A DNA stretch of 64,000 bases from Streptomyces sp. NBC_00525 (lineage in GTDB: Bacteria; Actinomycetota; Actinomycetes; Streptomycetales; Streptomycetaceae), in contig NZ_CP107834.1 in assembly GCF_036346595.1 (NCBI RefSeq), forward strand, positions 6,572,001-6,636,000. Reading direction: 5' to 3'. The notes beneath the pieces are model-generated. The model was not told where the DNA came from, did no database searches, and worked only from the letters and a program-made list of their open reading frames with translations. Both the position numbers and the translations under genes were made by a program. Of this stretch, positions 17,882 through 26,558 are shown piece by piece; positions within the stretch are counted from its first letter, which is position 1, and every line of letters starts with the position of its first letter.

Positions 17882-20056
17882 GTGTACCGAGCCGGCTCAG
17901 TCCTGCCCGCGCGACCACGCACGGGCACGCTGCTGTTCACCCTCCTCGCCCTGTTCGCCTCGTCGCTGGTCCTGCTGACCGCGCCCCGTTCCGAAGCCGC
18001 CGAGACCCTGCTGTCCCGGGGGAAGCCCGCCACCGCCTCCTCCTCGGAGGGCGCCGGCTACGCGGCGTCCGCCGCCGTGGACGGCGATCCCGGCACCCGC
18101 TGGGCCAGCGAGTGGGGCGACCCCCAGTGGCTCCGGGTCGACCTCGGCGCCACCGCCGACCTCAGCAGGGTCGTCCTGACCTGGGAGTCCGCCTACGGCA
18201 AGGCGTACGAGATCCAGGCATCCGACAACGGCTCCGACTGGCGCACCCTGAAGACCGTCACCGACGGCGACGGCGGCACCGACGAACTGGCGGTCACCGG
18301 CTCCGGGCGGTACGTCAGGATGTACGGCACGGCCCGCCCCGGCGGCTACGGCTACTCCCTGTGGGAGTTCCAGGTGTACGGCACCACCGGCGCCACCGAT
18401 CCCGGTCCGGGCAGCGGCGGCACCGTCCGCGTCACCGGCTCGCAGGGCGACTGGGCGCTGACCGTGGACGGCAGGCCGTACCAGGTCAAGGGCCTCACCT
18501 GGGGCCCGTCCGTCAGCGACGCGGCGCGCTACCTGCCCGATCTCAAGGCGATGGGCGTCAACACCATCCGCACCTGGGGCACCGACGGCACCTCCGGGCC
18601 CCTGCTCGACGCGGCGGCCGCCAACGGCATCCGCGTGGTGAGCGGCTTCTGGCTCCAGCCGGGCGGCGGTCCGGGCAGCGGCGGCTGCGTCGACTACCTG
18701 ACCGACGACGCCTACAAGGCCGCCTCCCTCGCCGAGTTCGCCAAGTGGGTGGACGCGTACAAGGGCCACCCCGGCGTGCTGATGTGGAACGTCGGCAACG
18801 AGTCGGTCCTCGGGCTGCAGAACTGCTACAGCGGCGACGCGCTGGAGAAGCAGCGCGACGCGTACACCACCTTCGTCAACGACGTCGCGAAGAAGATCCA
18901 CACCATCGACCCCGACCACCCGGTGACCTCCACGGACGCCTGGGTCGGCGCCTGGCCCTACTACCGGCGCAACGCCCCCGACCTGGACCTCTACTCGGTC
19001 AACGCCTACGGCGACATCTGCGGCGTCCGCGCGGCCTGGGAGTCCGGCGGCTACACCAAGCCCTACCTCATCACCGAGGGCGGCCCCGCCGGTGAATGGG
19101 AGGTGCCCGACGACGCCAACGGCGTCCCGGACGAGCCCACCGACGTACAGAAGGCGGAGGGCTACACCCGGGCGTGGAACTGCGTCACCGCGCACCGGGG
19201 CGTCGCCCTCGGCGCCACCCTCTTCCACTACGGCACGGAGCACGACTTCGGCGGCGTCTGGTTCAACGTGGTCCCGGACGGCCGGAAGCGGCTGTCGTAC
19301 TACGCCCTCAAGAAGGCGTACAGCGGCTCCACCACCGGGGACAACACCCCGCCCGTCATCAGCGGCATGACCGTCGAGAACGCCGGCGGCGCGCCCGCCG
19401 GCAAGGAGTTCGCCGTCCGGGCCGACGTCCGCGACCCGGACAACGACCCGGTCACGTACAAGATCTATCTCAGCGGCAACTACGCCACCGGCGACAAGGG
19501 CCTGGTGGAGGCCGACTGGCGGGCGACCGGCGACGGCGCCTTCGCGGTGACCGCGCCCGCCCGGCTCGGCGTGTGGAAGGTCTACATCCAGGCCGAGGAC
19601 GGGCACGGCAACGTCGGCATCGAGACGAAGTCCGTGAAGGTCGTGGTGCCCCCGGTCAGTGGGACCGACATCGCGGCCGGACGCCCGACGACCGCCTCCT
19701 CCGCCCAGGCGGGCGGCAGCGGCTGCCCCTGCACCCCGGCGATGGCGACGGACGGGCGGCTGGACACCCGGTGGGCCGGTGACTGGAGCGACCCGCAGTA
19801 CATCCAGGTGGACTTCGGCGAGCGGAAGTCCTTCCGCCACATCCAGCTGGTGTGGGACCCGGCGTTCGCCAGGGCCTACGAGGTGCTGGTGTCGGACGAC
19901 GGCAGCTCCTGGCGGTCGGTGTACGCCACCACCGGCGGCGACGGTGACGCCGACGACCTCGACGTCGCCGCGACCGCCCGCTATGTGAAGCTCTCCCTCA
20001 CCCAGCGGGGCACCGCCTGGGGCTACTCGCTCTGGCAGTTCGGCGTCTACAGCTGA
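17882..20056 (+). CDS. Secreted glycoside hydrolase with TIM barrel and two F5/8C (CBM32-like) domains
   Basis: This 724-residue secreted enzyme begins at a GTG after AGGAGAG. The order is signal peptide (1 to about 40), discoidin/F5-8C carbohydrate-binding domain (about 42-170), GH2/GH5-like TIM barrel (about 180-490), Ig-like domain (about 495-600) and a second F5-8C domain (about 610-724). The likely acid/base Glu is in WNVGNES (about 306) and the nucleophile in LITEGGP (about 399). The substrate is probably a beta-linked glycan, but I cannot name it. A LacI-type operator precedes it, so induction by a sugar is likely. Confidence 0.8.
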   Translation: MYRAGSVLPARPRTGTLLFTLLALFASSLVLLTAPRSEAAETLLSRGKPATASSSEGAGYAASAAVDGDPGTRWASEWGDPQWLRVDLGATADLSRVVLTWESAYGKAYEIQASDNGSDWRTLKTVTDGDGGTDELAVTGSGRYVRMYGTARPGGYGYSLWEFQVYGTTGATDPGPGSGGTVRVTGSQGDWALTVDGRPYQVKGLTWGPSVSDAARYLPDLKAMGVNTIRTWGTDGTSGPLLDAAAANGIRVVSGFWLQPGGGPGSGGCVDYLTDDAYKAASLAEFAKWVDAYKGHPGVLMWNVGNESVLGLQNCYSGDALEKQRDAYTTFVNDVAKKIHTIDPDHPVTSTDAWVGAWPYYRRNAPDLDLYSVNAYGDICGVRAAWESGGYTKPYLITEGGPAGEWEVPDDANGVPDEPTDVQKAEGYTRAWNCVTAHRGVALGATLFHYGTEHDFGGVWFNVVPDGRKRLSYYALKKAYSGSTTGDNTPPVISGMTVENAGGAPAGKEFAVRADVRDPDNDPVTYKIYLSGNYATGDKGLVEADWRATGDGAFAVTAPARLGVWKVYIQAEDGHGNVGIETKSVKVVVPPVSGTDIAAGRPTTASSAQAGGSGCPCTPAMATDGRLDTRWAGDWSDPQYIQVDFGERKSFRHIQLVWDPAFARAYEVLVSDDGSSWRSVYATTGGDGDADDLDVAATARYVKLSLTQRGTAWGYSLWQFGVYS

Positions 20057-20079
20057 CACCGGACCTGCGGCCGCGACCC

Positions 20080-20119
20080 GGCCGGGTGCCGGCGGGCAGC
20101 TCCCCGCCGGCACCCGGCC
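20080..20119 (+). terminator. Terminator after glycosidase gene
   Basis: A perfect 17-bp GC stem (20080-20096 with 20103-20119) with a 6-base loop follows the glycosidase stop. Confidence 0.85.
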
Positions 20120-20173
20120 CGCGCAGGGCGTGTCGGTGCCCGGCCGGGGCCGGGCAGCGGCCATGGTGAGGGG

Positions 20174-20683
20174 ATGAACGTCGCAGACATCCTGACCGAG
20201 GGCTACTCCCGCATCCAGGAGACCGTGCACGAGGCCGTCGAGGGCCTCGCGCCCGACGACCTCCACGCCCGGCTCGACGACGGCGCCAACTCGATCGCCT
20301 GGCTCGTCTGGCACCTCACCCGCGTCCAGGACGACCACATCGCGGACGCGGCCGGCACCGAACAGCTCTGGACCGCCCGGGACTGGGCCGGCCGCTTCGA
20401 CCTCCCCTTCGCCGCGGACGCCACCGGCTACGGGCAGAGCAGCGAGGAGGTGGCGGCCGTCCGGGTGGACTCCGGCGACCTGCTCCTCGGCTACTACGAC
20501 GCGGTCCACGCGCACACCCTCGCCTTCCTCGGCGAGCTCGACGGCCATGCGCTGGACCGCGTGGTGGACGAGGCGTGGGACCCGCCGGTCACGCTCGGGG
20601 TGCGGCTGGTCAGCGTCCTGTCCGACGACCTCCAGCACGCCGCCCAGGCCGCCTACGTCCGGGGCGTACTGGCACGCCGCTAG
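20174..20683 (+). CDS. DinB/DUF664-family protein
   Basis: This 169-residue four-helix-bundle protein fits the DinB/DUF664 group, many of which are mycothiol-dependent or metal-binding enzymes in actinobacteria. The typical histidines appear in WLVWHLTRVQDDHIAD near residues 40-55 and in SDDLQHAAQAAYVRGV near the end, where a divalent metal would bind. The specific reaction is unknown. The next gene is convergent. Confidence 0.75.
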   Translation: MNVADILTEGYSRIQETVHEAVEGLAPDDLHARLDDGANSIAWLVWHLTRVQDDHIADAAGTEQLWTARDWAGRFDLPFAADATGYGQSSEEVAAVRVDSGDLLLGYYDAVHAHTLAFLGELDGHALDRVVDEAWDPPVTLGVRLVSVLSDDLQHAAQAAYVRGVLARR

Positions 20684-20732
20684 CGGCAGGGCACGGGCGC
20701 GGGCGCGGTGCGCCGGGGGAGACGCGCGTACG

Positions 20733-22040
20733 TCAGTGGCTCGGGCCCCGCTCCGCCAGATGGGCGAGGAACCAGGCGCGGGCCCGTTCGGCGACTTCGT
20801 CCAGGGCGCCCGGCTCCTCGAAGAGGTGGGTGGCGCCGGGGACCACGTCGAGCCGGCTCTCGCAGCGCAGCTCGGCCAGCGCCCGGCGGTTCAGCTCCAG
20901 CACCTCGGAGTCCCGGCCGCCCACCAGGAGCAGCGTGGGGGAGCGGACCTGGCTCAGCCGGGCCCCCGCCAGGTCGGGGCGGCCGCCGCGCGAGACGACC
21001 GCGCCGATACCCGTGTCCCGGTCCGCGCCGACGACGGCCGCCGCCTGCAACGCGGCCGCCGCGCCCGTGCTGGCGCCGAACACGCCGATGGGCCCGGCGG
21101 AGCGCTCCCGCAGCCAGGCGACGGCGTCGGCCAGCCGCCCGGCGAGGGCGAAGATGTCGAAGACATGACCGCCCTCGGCCTCCTCGCCGGCGGTGAGCAG
21201 GTCGAACAGCAGCGTGCCGAGGCCGGCCCGGTTCAGCGCCGCCGCCACCGACCGGTTGCGCGGGCTGTGCCTGCTGCTGCCCGAGCCGTGCGCGAACACG
21301 ACGAGCGCCCCGGTGTCCCCGGGCGGGGTCAGGGTGCCCGGCAGTTCCACCCCGCCCGCCCTCACCAGCACCTCGCCGGCCGGCCGGGGCCCGGCCCGCC
21401 GCGCCGCCCGCGCCAGCAGCGCCACGACCTCCTCGTCCGGGGTCTGGCCGAAGTCCCGGTACCACTCGCCCACCGCGGAGAACCCGGCCGGCGCCGACAG
21501 GCACACCAGCTCGTCCGCCTCCTCCCGCAGCCGGGCCGCGGCGGAGGGCGGGGCGACCGGCACCGCCAGCACCACATGCGCGGCGCCCTGCGCACGGGCC
21601 ACGGCGCAGGCGGCGAGCGCGGTCGCGCCGGTGGCGATGCCGTCGTCCACGAGGACCGCCGTGCGTCCTTCGAGCGGGATACGCGGCCGGTCGCCCCGGA
21701 ACGCCCGGGCCCGGCGCAGCAGTTCGGCCTCCTCGGCCCGCTCGACGGAGGCGATCTCGGACTCGGACACCCCCGCCCGGCGCACGATGTCGTCGCTGAT
21801 GACCCGCACCCCGCCCTCGCCGATCGCGCCGAAGCCCAGCTCCGGATGGCGCGGGACGCCGAGCTTGCGGACCACGATCACATCGAGCGGCGCGCCGAGT
21901 TCCTGGGCGACGCGGAAGGCGACCGGCACTCCGCCGCGCGGCAGGCCGAGTACGACCGGGTCGCTCTGCGCGAGGGGGTCAAGGGCCTCGGCGAGCCGCC
22001 GGCCCGCGTCGGCACGGTCGGCGAAGAGCACGGGACTCAC
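20733..22040 (-). CDS. Phosphoribosyltransferase-alpha/beta hydrolase fusion
   Basis: This is a two-domain protein of 435 residues. Residues 1 to about 210 form a type-I phosphoribosyltransferase with the PRPP loop TAVLVDDGIATGATALAA. Residues about 215-435 form a dienelactone-hydrolase-like alpha/beta hydrolase (VVFAHGSGSSRHSPRNR; IGVFGASTGAAAAL with the nucleophile Ser). The two domains occur as separate or fused genes in actinobacteria, and the function of the fusion is not established. The GTG at 22040 lies opposite the metallophore-like operon promoter. Confidence 0.85.
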   Translation of the reverse strand: MSPVLFADRADAGRRLAEALDPLAQSDPVVLGLPRGGVPVAFRVAQELGAPLDVIVVRKLGVPRHPELGFGAIGEGGVRVISDDIVRRAGVSESEIASVERAEEAELLRRARAFRGDRPRIPLEGRTAVLVDDGIATGATALAACAVARAQGAAHVVLAVPVAPPSAAARLREEADELVCLSAPAGFSAVGEWYRDFGQTPDEEVVALLARAARRAGPRPAGEVLVRAGGVELPGTLTPPGDTGALVVFAHGSGSSRHSPRNRSVAAALNRAGLGTLLFDLLTAGEEAEGGHVFDIFALAGRLADAVAWLRERSAGPIGVFGASTGAAAALQAAAVVGADRDTGIGAVVSRGGRPDLAGARLSQVRSPTLLLVGGRDSEVLELNRRALAELRCESRLDVVPGATHLFEEPGALDEVAERARAWFLAHLAERGPSH

Positions 22041-22202
22041 CCCTGTCCGGAACCACGCACGGCGGCCACCCGCCCGGTGCCGGGCGGCACACGTACCTCA
22101 TTCCAATCAACCGCGCCTGCGGGAGGTACGCAAATCGGTGGCACGACACCCGACTCCGACCGAACCACCCACCCGTGGACGGCCCCGGACCACAACTCGT
22201 AG

Positions 22203-22231
22203 ATGACAATGAAAACGATTGTCGTTAACGT
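22203..22231 (+). promoter_or_regulatory. Promoter with embedded Zur-box-like operator
   Basis: ATGACA (22203-22208) and TAACGT (22226-22231) are 17 bases apart. The sequence AATGAAAACGATTGTCGTT (22208-22226) fills the spacer. It differs at two positions from the AATGAAAACGATTTTCATT form that I associate with actinobacterial Zur (zinc uptake regulator) sites. A bound repressor would block polymerase directly. This predicts low-zinc induction of the downstream operon. No iron-box-like sequence is seen here. Confidence 0.6.
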
Positions 22232-22313
22232 ATGGCGGGTCGGGTCGCACGGCCCGCCGTCCGGGCCGAGGTGTGCCCGCATTCCTGCAACCGTGCGTTC
22301 AAGAGGGGGAGTT

Positions 22314-23570
22314 GTGGCTCATCTGCTGATGGTCGAGAGCTGGGTCGGGTCGATGAGCAGACTGCTGCCACGGGCCATCCGGGAAGGCGGGCACGAATTC
22401 ACCTTCCTCACCCGCGATCTGCACCACTACCTGCGCGCGGCGCCCGAGGGCACCCAGCACCCGCTCCTCGGCGCCCGGCACCTGCTGACCGGCCCCACCA
22501 ACGACCCCGCCCGGCTGCTGCCCTTCGCCGAACGGGCCCACCGGGCACTCCGGTTCGACGCCGTGATCTCGTCCTGCGACTACTACCTCCCCCTGGCCGC
22601 CCGTATCGCGCGTCGGCTGGGCCTGCCCGGCCCGGACCCCGAGGCGATGGAGAACGCCTGCCGCAAGGACGCCACACGCGACGTCCTCGCCGCGGCCGGA
22701 GTGCCCGGACCGCGCTACGCGGTCTGCGCCGACTGGGTCGAGACCACGAAGGCGGCCGCGAGGATCGGGCTGCCGCTGGTCGTCAAGCCGGTCGACCTGT
22801 GCGCCGGAATGCTCGTACGCCGGGTGGACGACGAGACCCAGCTCGCCGAAGCCCACCGCGCCCTCGCCGATTTCCCGGTCAACGCGCGCGGCCAGCGCCG
22901 CAACCCCGCGGTCCTGCTGGAAGAACTGCTGCACGGCCCCGAGGTCAGCGTCGAGACCGTCACCCACCGGGGCACGACCCGTGTCGTCGGGATCACCGAC
23001 AAGAGCGTCGGCGGGGCCCCGGCCTTCGTGGAGACCGGGCACATGTTCCCGGCCGCGCTCACCGAACCGGACGCCCGCGCCGTCCGCGACACCGCGGTGC
23101 GGGCGATCGAGGCGCTCGGCCTGGACGACGTCGTCGCGCACACCGAGATCAAACTGACGCCCACCGGCCCCCGCGTGGTCGAGGTCAACCCCCGCCCGGC
23201 CGGCAACCGCATCACCGAACTCGTCCGGCATGTGACCGGCATCGACATCACCGCCGCCTGCGTCGGCGTCGCCCTCGGCCGGGAACCGGACCTGCGCCCC
23301 CACGACACCGGCCTGCGCAGCGCCGCCATCGGCTTCCTGGTGCCCGAGACCGGGGGAGTTCTGGACGGCGTCGACGGCGGCGACACGGTCGGCGGGGCCC
23401 GCGACGTGCTGGAGCTGAGCCTCGCCGCGCCCGGCACCCGCGTCACCGCGGACGGCAGCAACAACGGCTACCTCGGGCATGTGATGGCCGGCGACCCCGC
23501 GGGACCGGGCGCCCGCGCCCGCGTGGAGGCGCTGCTGTCGGGCCTGCGCCCCCGGGTGGTGGCCCGATGA
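22314..23570 (+). CDS. ATP-grasp ligase (amino-acid/peptide ligase type)
   Basis: This 418-residue ATP-grasp enzyme should form an amide bond through an acyl-phosphate intermediate. A Rossmann-like N-terminus (VAHLLMVESWVGS) is followed by the ATP-grasp fold: LPLVVKPVDLCAGM with an ATP-binding Lys, LLEELLHGPEVSVE, and the metal-binding VVEVNPRPAGNRI. It resembles L-amino-acid ligases rather than acetyl-CoA carboxylases. I chose the GTG at 22314 behind GAGGGGGAG, since earlier starts would lie in the promoter. Its TGA overlaps the next ATG. It is the first gene of a ten-gene operon. The substrates are unknown. Confidence 0.8.
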   Translation: MAHLLMVESWVGSMSRLLPRAIREGGHEFTFLTRDLHHYLRAAPEGTQHPLLGARHLLTGPTNDPARLLPFAERAHRALRFDAVISSCDYYLPLAARIARRLGLPGPDPEAMENACRKDATRDVLAAAGVPGPRYAVCADWVETTKAAARIGLPLVVKPVDLCAGMLVRRVDDETQLAEAHRALADFPVNARGQRRNPAVLLEELLHGPEVSVETVTHRGTTRVVGITDKSVGGAPAFVETGHMFPAALTEPDARAVRDTAVRAIEALGLDDVVAHTEIKLTPTGPRVVEVNPRPAGNRITELVRHVTGIDITAACVGVALGREPDLRPHDTGLRSAAIGFLVPETGGVLDGVDGGDTVGGARDVLELSLAAPGTRVTADGSNNGYLGHVMAGDPAGPGARARVEALLSGLRPRVVAR

Positions 23571-24418
23571 CCGCCGCCGCCCACCCCACCACGGCCCCGG
23601 CCCCGGTCCCGGCCCCCGGCTCGTGCGAGGAGCTGATGTGCCGGGTCCTGGCCGGTGCGTACGGACCCGACCCGCGCACCCTCCGCGTCAGCACCGCGTT
23701 CACCACCCGCCAGTCCGTCCGGCACTCCGGACGCGCCGGCGGCTACCGCAACGAGGTGCTGAGCCTGCGCATCGCCGGGGCGGTCGGCTCCTGCGCCGTC
23801 GAACCGGGCGAACTGCCCGACAGCGCCGCCGACGACTGCGCCGGCAGGGACGCCGCCACGCTGCTCACCCATCCGCTGCGGCCGGTACGGATCGCCGCCC
23901 TCGACGCCGTCCTGATGCACGCCCTGCCGCACGGCCCGGCCTCCGGCGCCCGGTCGCTGCCACTGCCTGCGGGCGACTCGCTGGCGAAGTCGCGGGCCAG
24001 GGCGCACGCCGTCGTCGGCCTGCTCGACCTGCCGCCCGGCCGCACCGTGCTCGTCGTCGGCGTCGTCAACTCGCTCCTGGAGGCGCTGCGCGAGCGCGGG
24101 CTGCGCTACACACCCTGCGACCTCAAGGGCGGCACCACCGAGTGGAACGAACCCGTGCGCACGGACGCGGCGGGCCCGCTCGGCCGGTGCGACGCCGTCC
24201 TCGCCTCCGGGATGACGCTCGGCAACGGCAGCTTCGAACGGTTCCGTACCCACGCCCAGCGGTACGGCAAGCCGCTCGTGATGTTCGCCCAGACGGGCAG
24301 CGCCGTCCTGCCGCGCCTCATCGGCTCCGGAGTCACCGCCGTGTCCGCCGAGCCGTACCCCTTCTTCTGGCTCGACGGCGGACCCGGCACCATCCACCAG
24401 TACGGAGGCACCCGGTGA
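23567..24418 (+). CDS. DUF4213/DUF364-like protein (putative heavy-metal chelation family)
   Basis: This 283-residue protein matches, by pattern, the DUF4213 N-terminal and DUF364 Rossmann-like C-terminal domains, which are described as putative heavy-metal chelation. HPLRPVRIAALDAVL (about 102-116) and RTVLVVGVVNSLLEALRERG lead to DAVLASGMTLGNGSFERF, where the 'SG.TL.NG' turn is the best landmark. Its biochemical role is unknown. Translational coupling to the ligase before it and the PLP enzyme after it argues for a part in the same pathway. Confidence 0.65.
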   Translation: MTAAAHPTTAPAPVPAPGSCEELMCRVLAGAYGPDPRTLRVSTAFTTRQSVRHSGRAGGYRNEVLSLRIAGAVGSCAVEPGELPDSAADDCAGRDAATLLTHPLRPVRIAALDAVLMHALPHGPASGARSLPLPAGDSLAKSRARAHAVVGLLDLPPGRTVLVVGVVNSLLEALRERGLRYTPCDLKGGTTEWNEPVRTDAAGPLGRCDAVLASGMTLGNGSFERFRTHAQRYGKPLVMFAQTGSAVLPRLIGSGVTAVSAEPYPFFWLDGGPGTIHQYGGTR

Positions 24419-25503
24419 CCACGGCACTTCTGCGCCCCGCCGCCAACCGCGAACTGCTCGGCCTGGTCGGGCGCACCCCGCTCGCCCGCATCACCGCACC
24501 GCTGCCCTGCCCGCACCCCGGTTTCTGGGCCAAGCTCGAAGGCTTCGGCGTCGGCGGCATGAAGGCACGCGCCGCCGTGTCGATGCTCCGGGGTGCCGAG
24601 GAACGCGGCGAACTCCTGCCCGGCGCACCGGTCGTGGAGTCGACCTCCGGCACCCTCGGCATCGGCCTGGCCTTCGCCGGCCAGGCCCTCGGCCACCCCG
24701 TCGTCCTGGTCGGCGACACCGAACTCGAACCGTCCATGCGGCAGTTGCTGCGCGCCCACGGGGCCCGGCTGGAGCTCGTCGACCGGCCCGCCGAACGGGG
24801 CGGCTGGCAGGCGGCCCGGCTGACCCGGCTCCGCGAACTGCTGGCCGCGCTGCCGGACGCGTACTGGCCCGACCAGTACAACAACCCCGACAACACCGCG
24901 GGCTACGCGTCCCTCGCCGCCGAGATCGCCGGCCGGCTCGACCGGGTCGACGTGCTGGTGTGCAGCGTCGGCACCGGCGGACACAGCGCCGGGACCGCCG
25001 CCTGGCTGCGCAGGCAGTGGCCGGCGCTGCGGCTGATCGGCGTGGACGCCACCGGCTCGACGATCTTCGGCCAGCCCGCCCGCCCCCGGCTCATGCGCGG
25101 CCTGGGCAGCAGCATCCACCCCCGCAACGTCGCCCACGACCGCTTCGACGAGGTCCACTGGGTCGGCCCCGCCGAGGCCGCCGACAGCTGCCGCAGACTC
25201 GCCCGGCACAACTTCGTCAGCGGCGGCTGGAGCACCGGCGCCGTCGCCCTCGTCGCCGCCTGGGCCGCCCGCGTACACCCCGAAGCGGTCGTGGTCACCG
25301 TCTTCCCGGACGGCCCCCACCGCTACCTCGGCAGCGTCTTCGACGACGGCTTCACCACCCTGCACGGACTGCGCACGGCCACCCCGGCGACCCGCCCCCT
25401 CGAAATCTCCCACCCGCAGGCGGTCGAGGCCACCGGCTGGACCCGCTGCACCACCGTCACCGACCCCGCCCGCATCCCGCACGCCCCCCGGGAGCACCGA
25501 TGA
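24415..25503 (+). CDS. Cysteine-synthase-like PLP-dependent enzyme
   Basis: This 362-residue fold-type II PLP enzyme of the cysteine synthase/CBS group has a recognisable STSGTLGIGLAFAG phosphate-side loop, SVGTGGHSAGT and GLGSSIHP. The lysine expected to bind PLP lies in GVGGMKARAA, where most relatives have an SVKDR-like motif, so the active site is divergent. Relatives in metallophore clusters make 2,3-diaminopropionate precursors, but the divergence means the product cannot be assumed. The GTG at 24415 overlaps the previous stop and is preceded by GGAGG. Confidence 0.78.
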   Translation: MTTALLRPAANRELLGLVGRTPLARITAPLPCPHPGFWAKLEGFGVGGMKARAAVSMLRGAEERGELLPGAPVVESTSGTLGIGLAFAGQALGHPVVLVGDTELEPSMRQLLRAHGARLELVDRPAERGGWQAARLTRLRELLAALPDAYWPDQYNNPDNTAGYASLAAEIAGRLDRVDVLVCSVGTGGHSAGTAAWLRRQWPALRLIGVDATGSTIFGQPARPRLMRGLGSSIHPRNVAHDRFDEVHWVGPAEAADSCRRLARHNFVSGGWSTGAVALVAAWAARVHPEAVVVTVFPDGPHRYLGSVFDDGFTTLHGLRTATPATRPLEISHPQAVEATGWTRCTTVTDPARIPHAPREHR

Positions 25504-26558
25504 AGTGCACCCTGCGCACCACACGGCTGCGGCTCGCCGAGCCGCTGCGGATCTCCCGCTCCACCACGACCGCCCGGCACGCCGTCGTCCTGTCCGTCGA
25601 GCACCAGGGCCTCCACGGCCACGGCGAAGCCGTCACCAGCGTGTACTACGGGCTCGACACCGCGACCCTGCGCCAGTGCCTGCACCGGTCCGCGCACGCC
25701 CTGGCCCGCTTCCCCGACCCGGAAACCGCCCTCGCGGCCCTGCCCGACACCGCCCCCGGCACGCCCCCGGCGGTCACGGCCGCCGTCGAATCCGCGCTCC
25801 TCGACCTCGCGGGCCGGCGCGCCGGACAGCCCGTCCACCGGCTCCTCGGCGCCGCCGCCTCGCCCGCCGCCGCGACCGCCCGGACCATCGGCATCACCGC
25901 GCCCCCGCACGCCGCCGCCCTCGCCACCCGCCTCGCGGAGCGCGGATTCACGGTCCTCAAACTCAAGGCCGGGACCACCGATCCCGAGGACGACCTCGCA
26001 CGGGTGCGTGCGGTACGCGCCGCCGCCCCCGGCGTACGCCTGCTGCTCGACCCGAACGGCGGCTGGAGCCCGTCCGCCGCGCCCCGGCTGCTCGGCCGCT
26101 TCGCCGAACTCGGCGTCGAGGCCGTGGAGCAGCCGGTCCCGCCCGGCGACCCCGAAGGACTGGCCCGCCTCGCCGCGCGCTCACCGCTGCCCGTCGTCGC
26201 GGACGAGGACGCCGTCTCGTACGAGGACGCCGCCCGCCTCGCCGGCCGCGTCCACGGGATCAACGTCAAGCTCCCCAAATGCGGCGGCCCCGGCGCGGCC
26301 CTGCGCATCGCCGCCCTGATCGCCGGAAGCGGAACGGACCTCATGCTGGGCTGCCTCACCGCCAGTTCGCTCGGCCTCGCCCCCGCCGTCCACCTCGCCG
26401 ACCGCGCCCGCTGGACCGACCTCGACGGACACCTCCTCCTCGCCCACGACCCCTGGACCGGCATCGGCGGCGACGACGGCACCGTACGCGCCGCAGCGCT
26501 TCCCGGACTCGGCGTCCGCCCGAACCCGCCGCTCGACCCCGACGAGGAGCGGCCGTGA
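25500..26558 (+). CDS. Enolase-superfamily epimerase (dipeptide epimerase type)
   Basis: This 352-residue enzyme of the muconate-lactonizing subgroup resembles L-Ala-D/L-Glu (dipeptide) epimerases. The KxK catalytic motif is in TVLKLKAG. The three metal ligands are in LLLDPNGGW, VEAVEQPV and VVADEDA, and the opposing general base Lys is in INVKLPKCGG. It should abstract an alpha proton from a carboxylate substrate using Mg. Beside an ATP-grasp ligase, epimerisation of a ligated dipeptide is a sensible guess. The ATG at 25500 overlaps the PLP gene stop. Confidence 0.85.
   Translation: MKCTLRTTRLRLAEPLRISRSTTTARHAVVLSVEHQGLHGHGEAVTSVYYGLDTATLRQCLHRSAHALARFPDPETALAALPDTAPGTPPAVTAAVESALLDLAGRRAGQPVHRLLGAAASPAAATARTIGITAPPHAAALATRLAERGFTVLKLKAGTTDPEDDLARVRAVRAAAPGVRLLLDPNGGWSPSAAPRLLGRFAELGVEAVEQPVPPGDPEGLARLAARSPLPVVADEDAVSYEDAARLAGRVHGINVKLPKCGGPGAALRIAALIAGSGTDLMLGCLTASSLGLAPAVHLADRARWTDLDGHLLLAHDPWTGIGGDDGTVRAAALPGLGVRPNPPLDPDEERP

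Noticed and set aside
14854..20638. Other long frames antisense to the phosphatase (14854-17106 +) and glycosidase (17897-20638 -) genes
   Set aside because: They have biased composition, no motifs and no ribosome sites, and they run across several real genes and terminators.
21193..22206. Plus-strand frame opposite the phosphoribosyltransferase-hydrolase fusion
   Set aside because: The serine/arginine/proline-rich translation without motifs is a shadow of the minus-strand gene.
22203..22231. Reading the operator as an iron (DmdR/IdeR) or nickel (Nur) box
   Set aside because: The sequence lacks the TTAGGTTAGGCTCACCTAA-type iron dyad and the TTGCAA half-sites of nickel boxes. The AATGAAAACG half-site fits Zur best.
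22203..22313. Upstream ATG start for the ATP-grasp gene
   Set aside because: It would place the start inside the promoter and operator and add residues without homology. The GTG at 22314 has a strong ribosome site.
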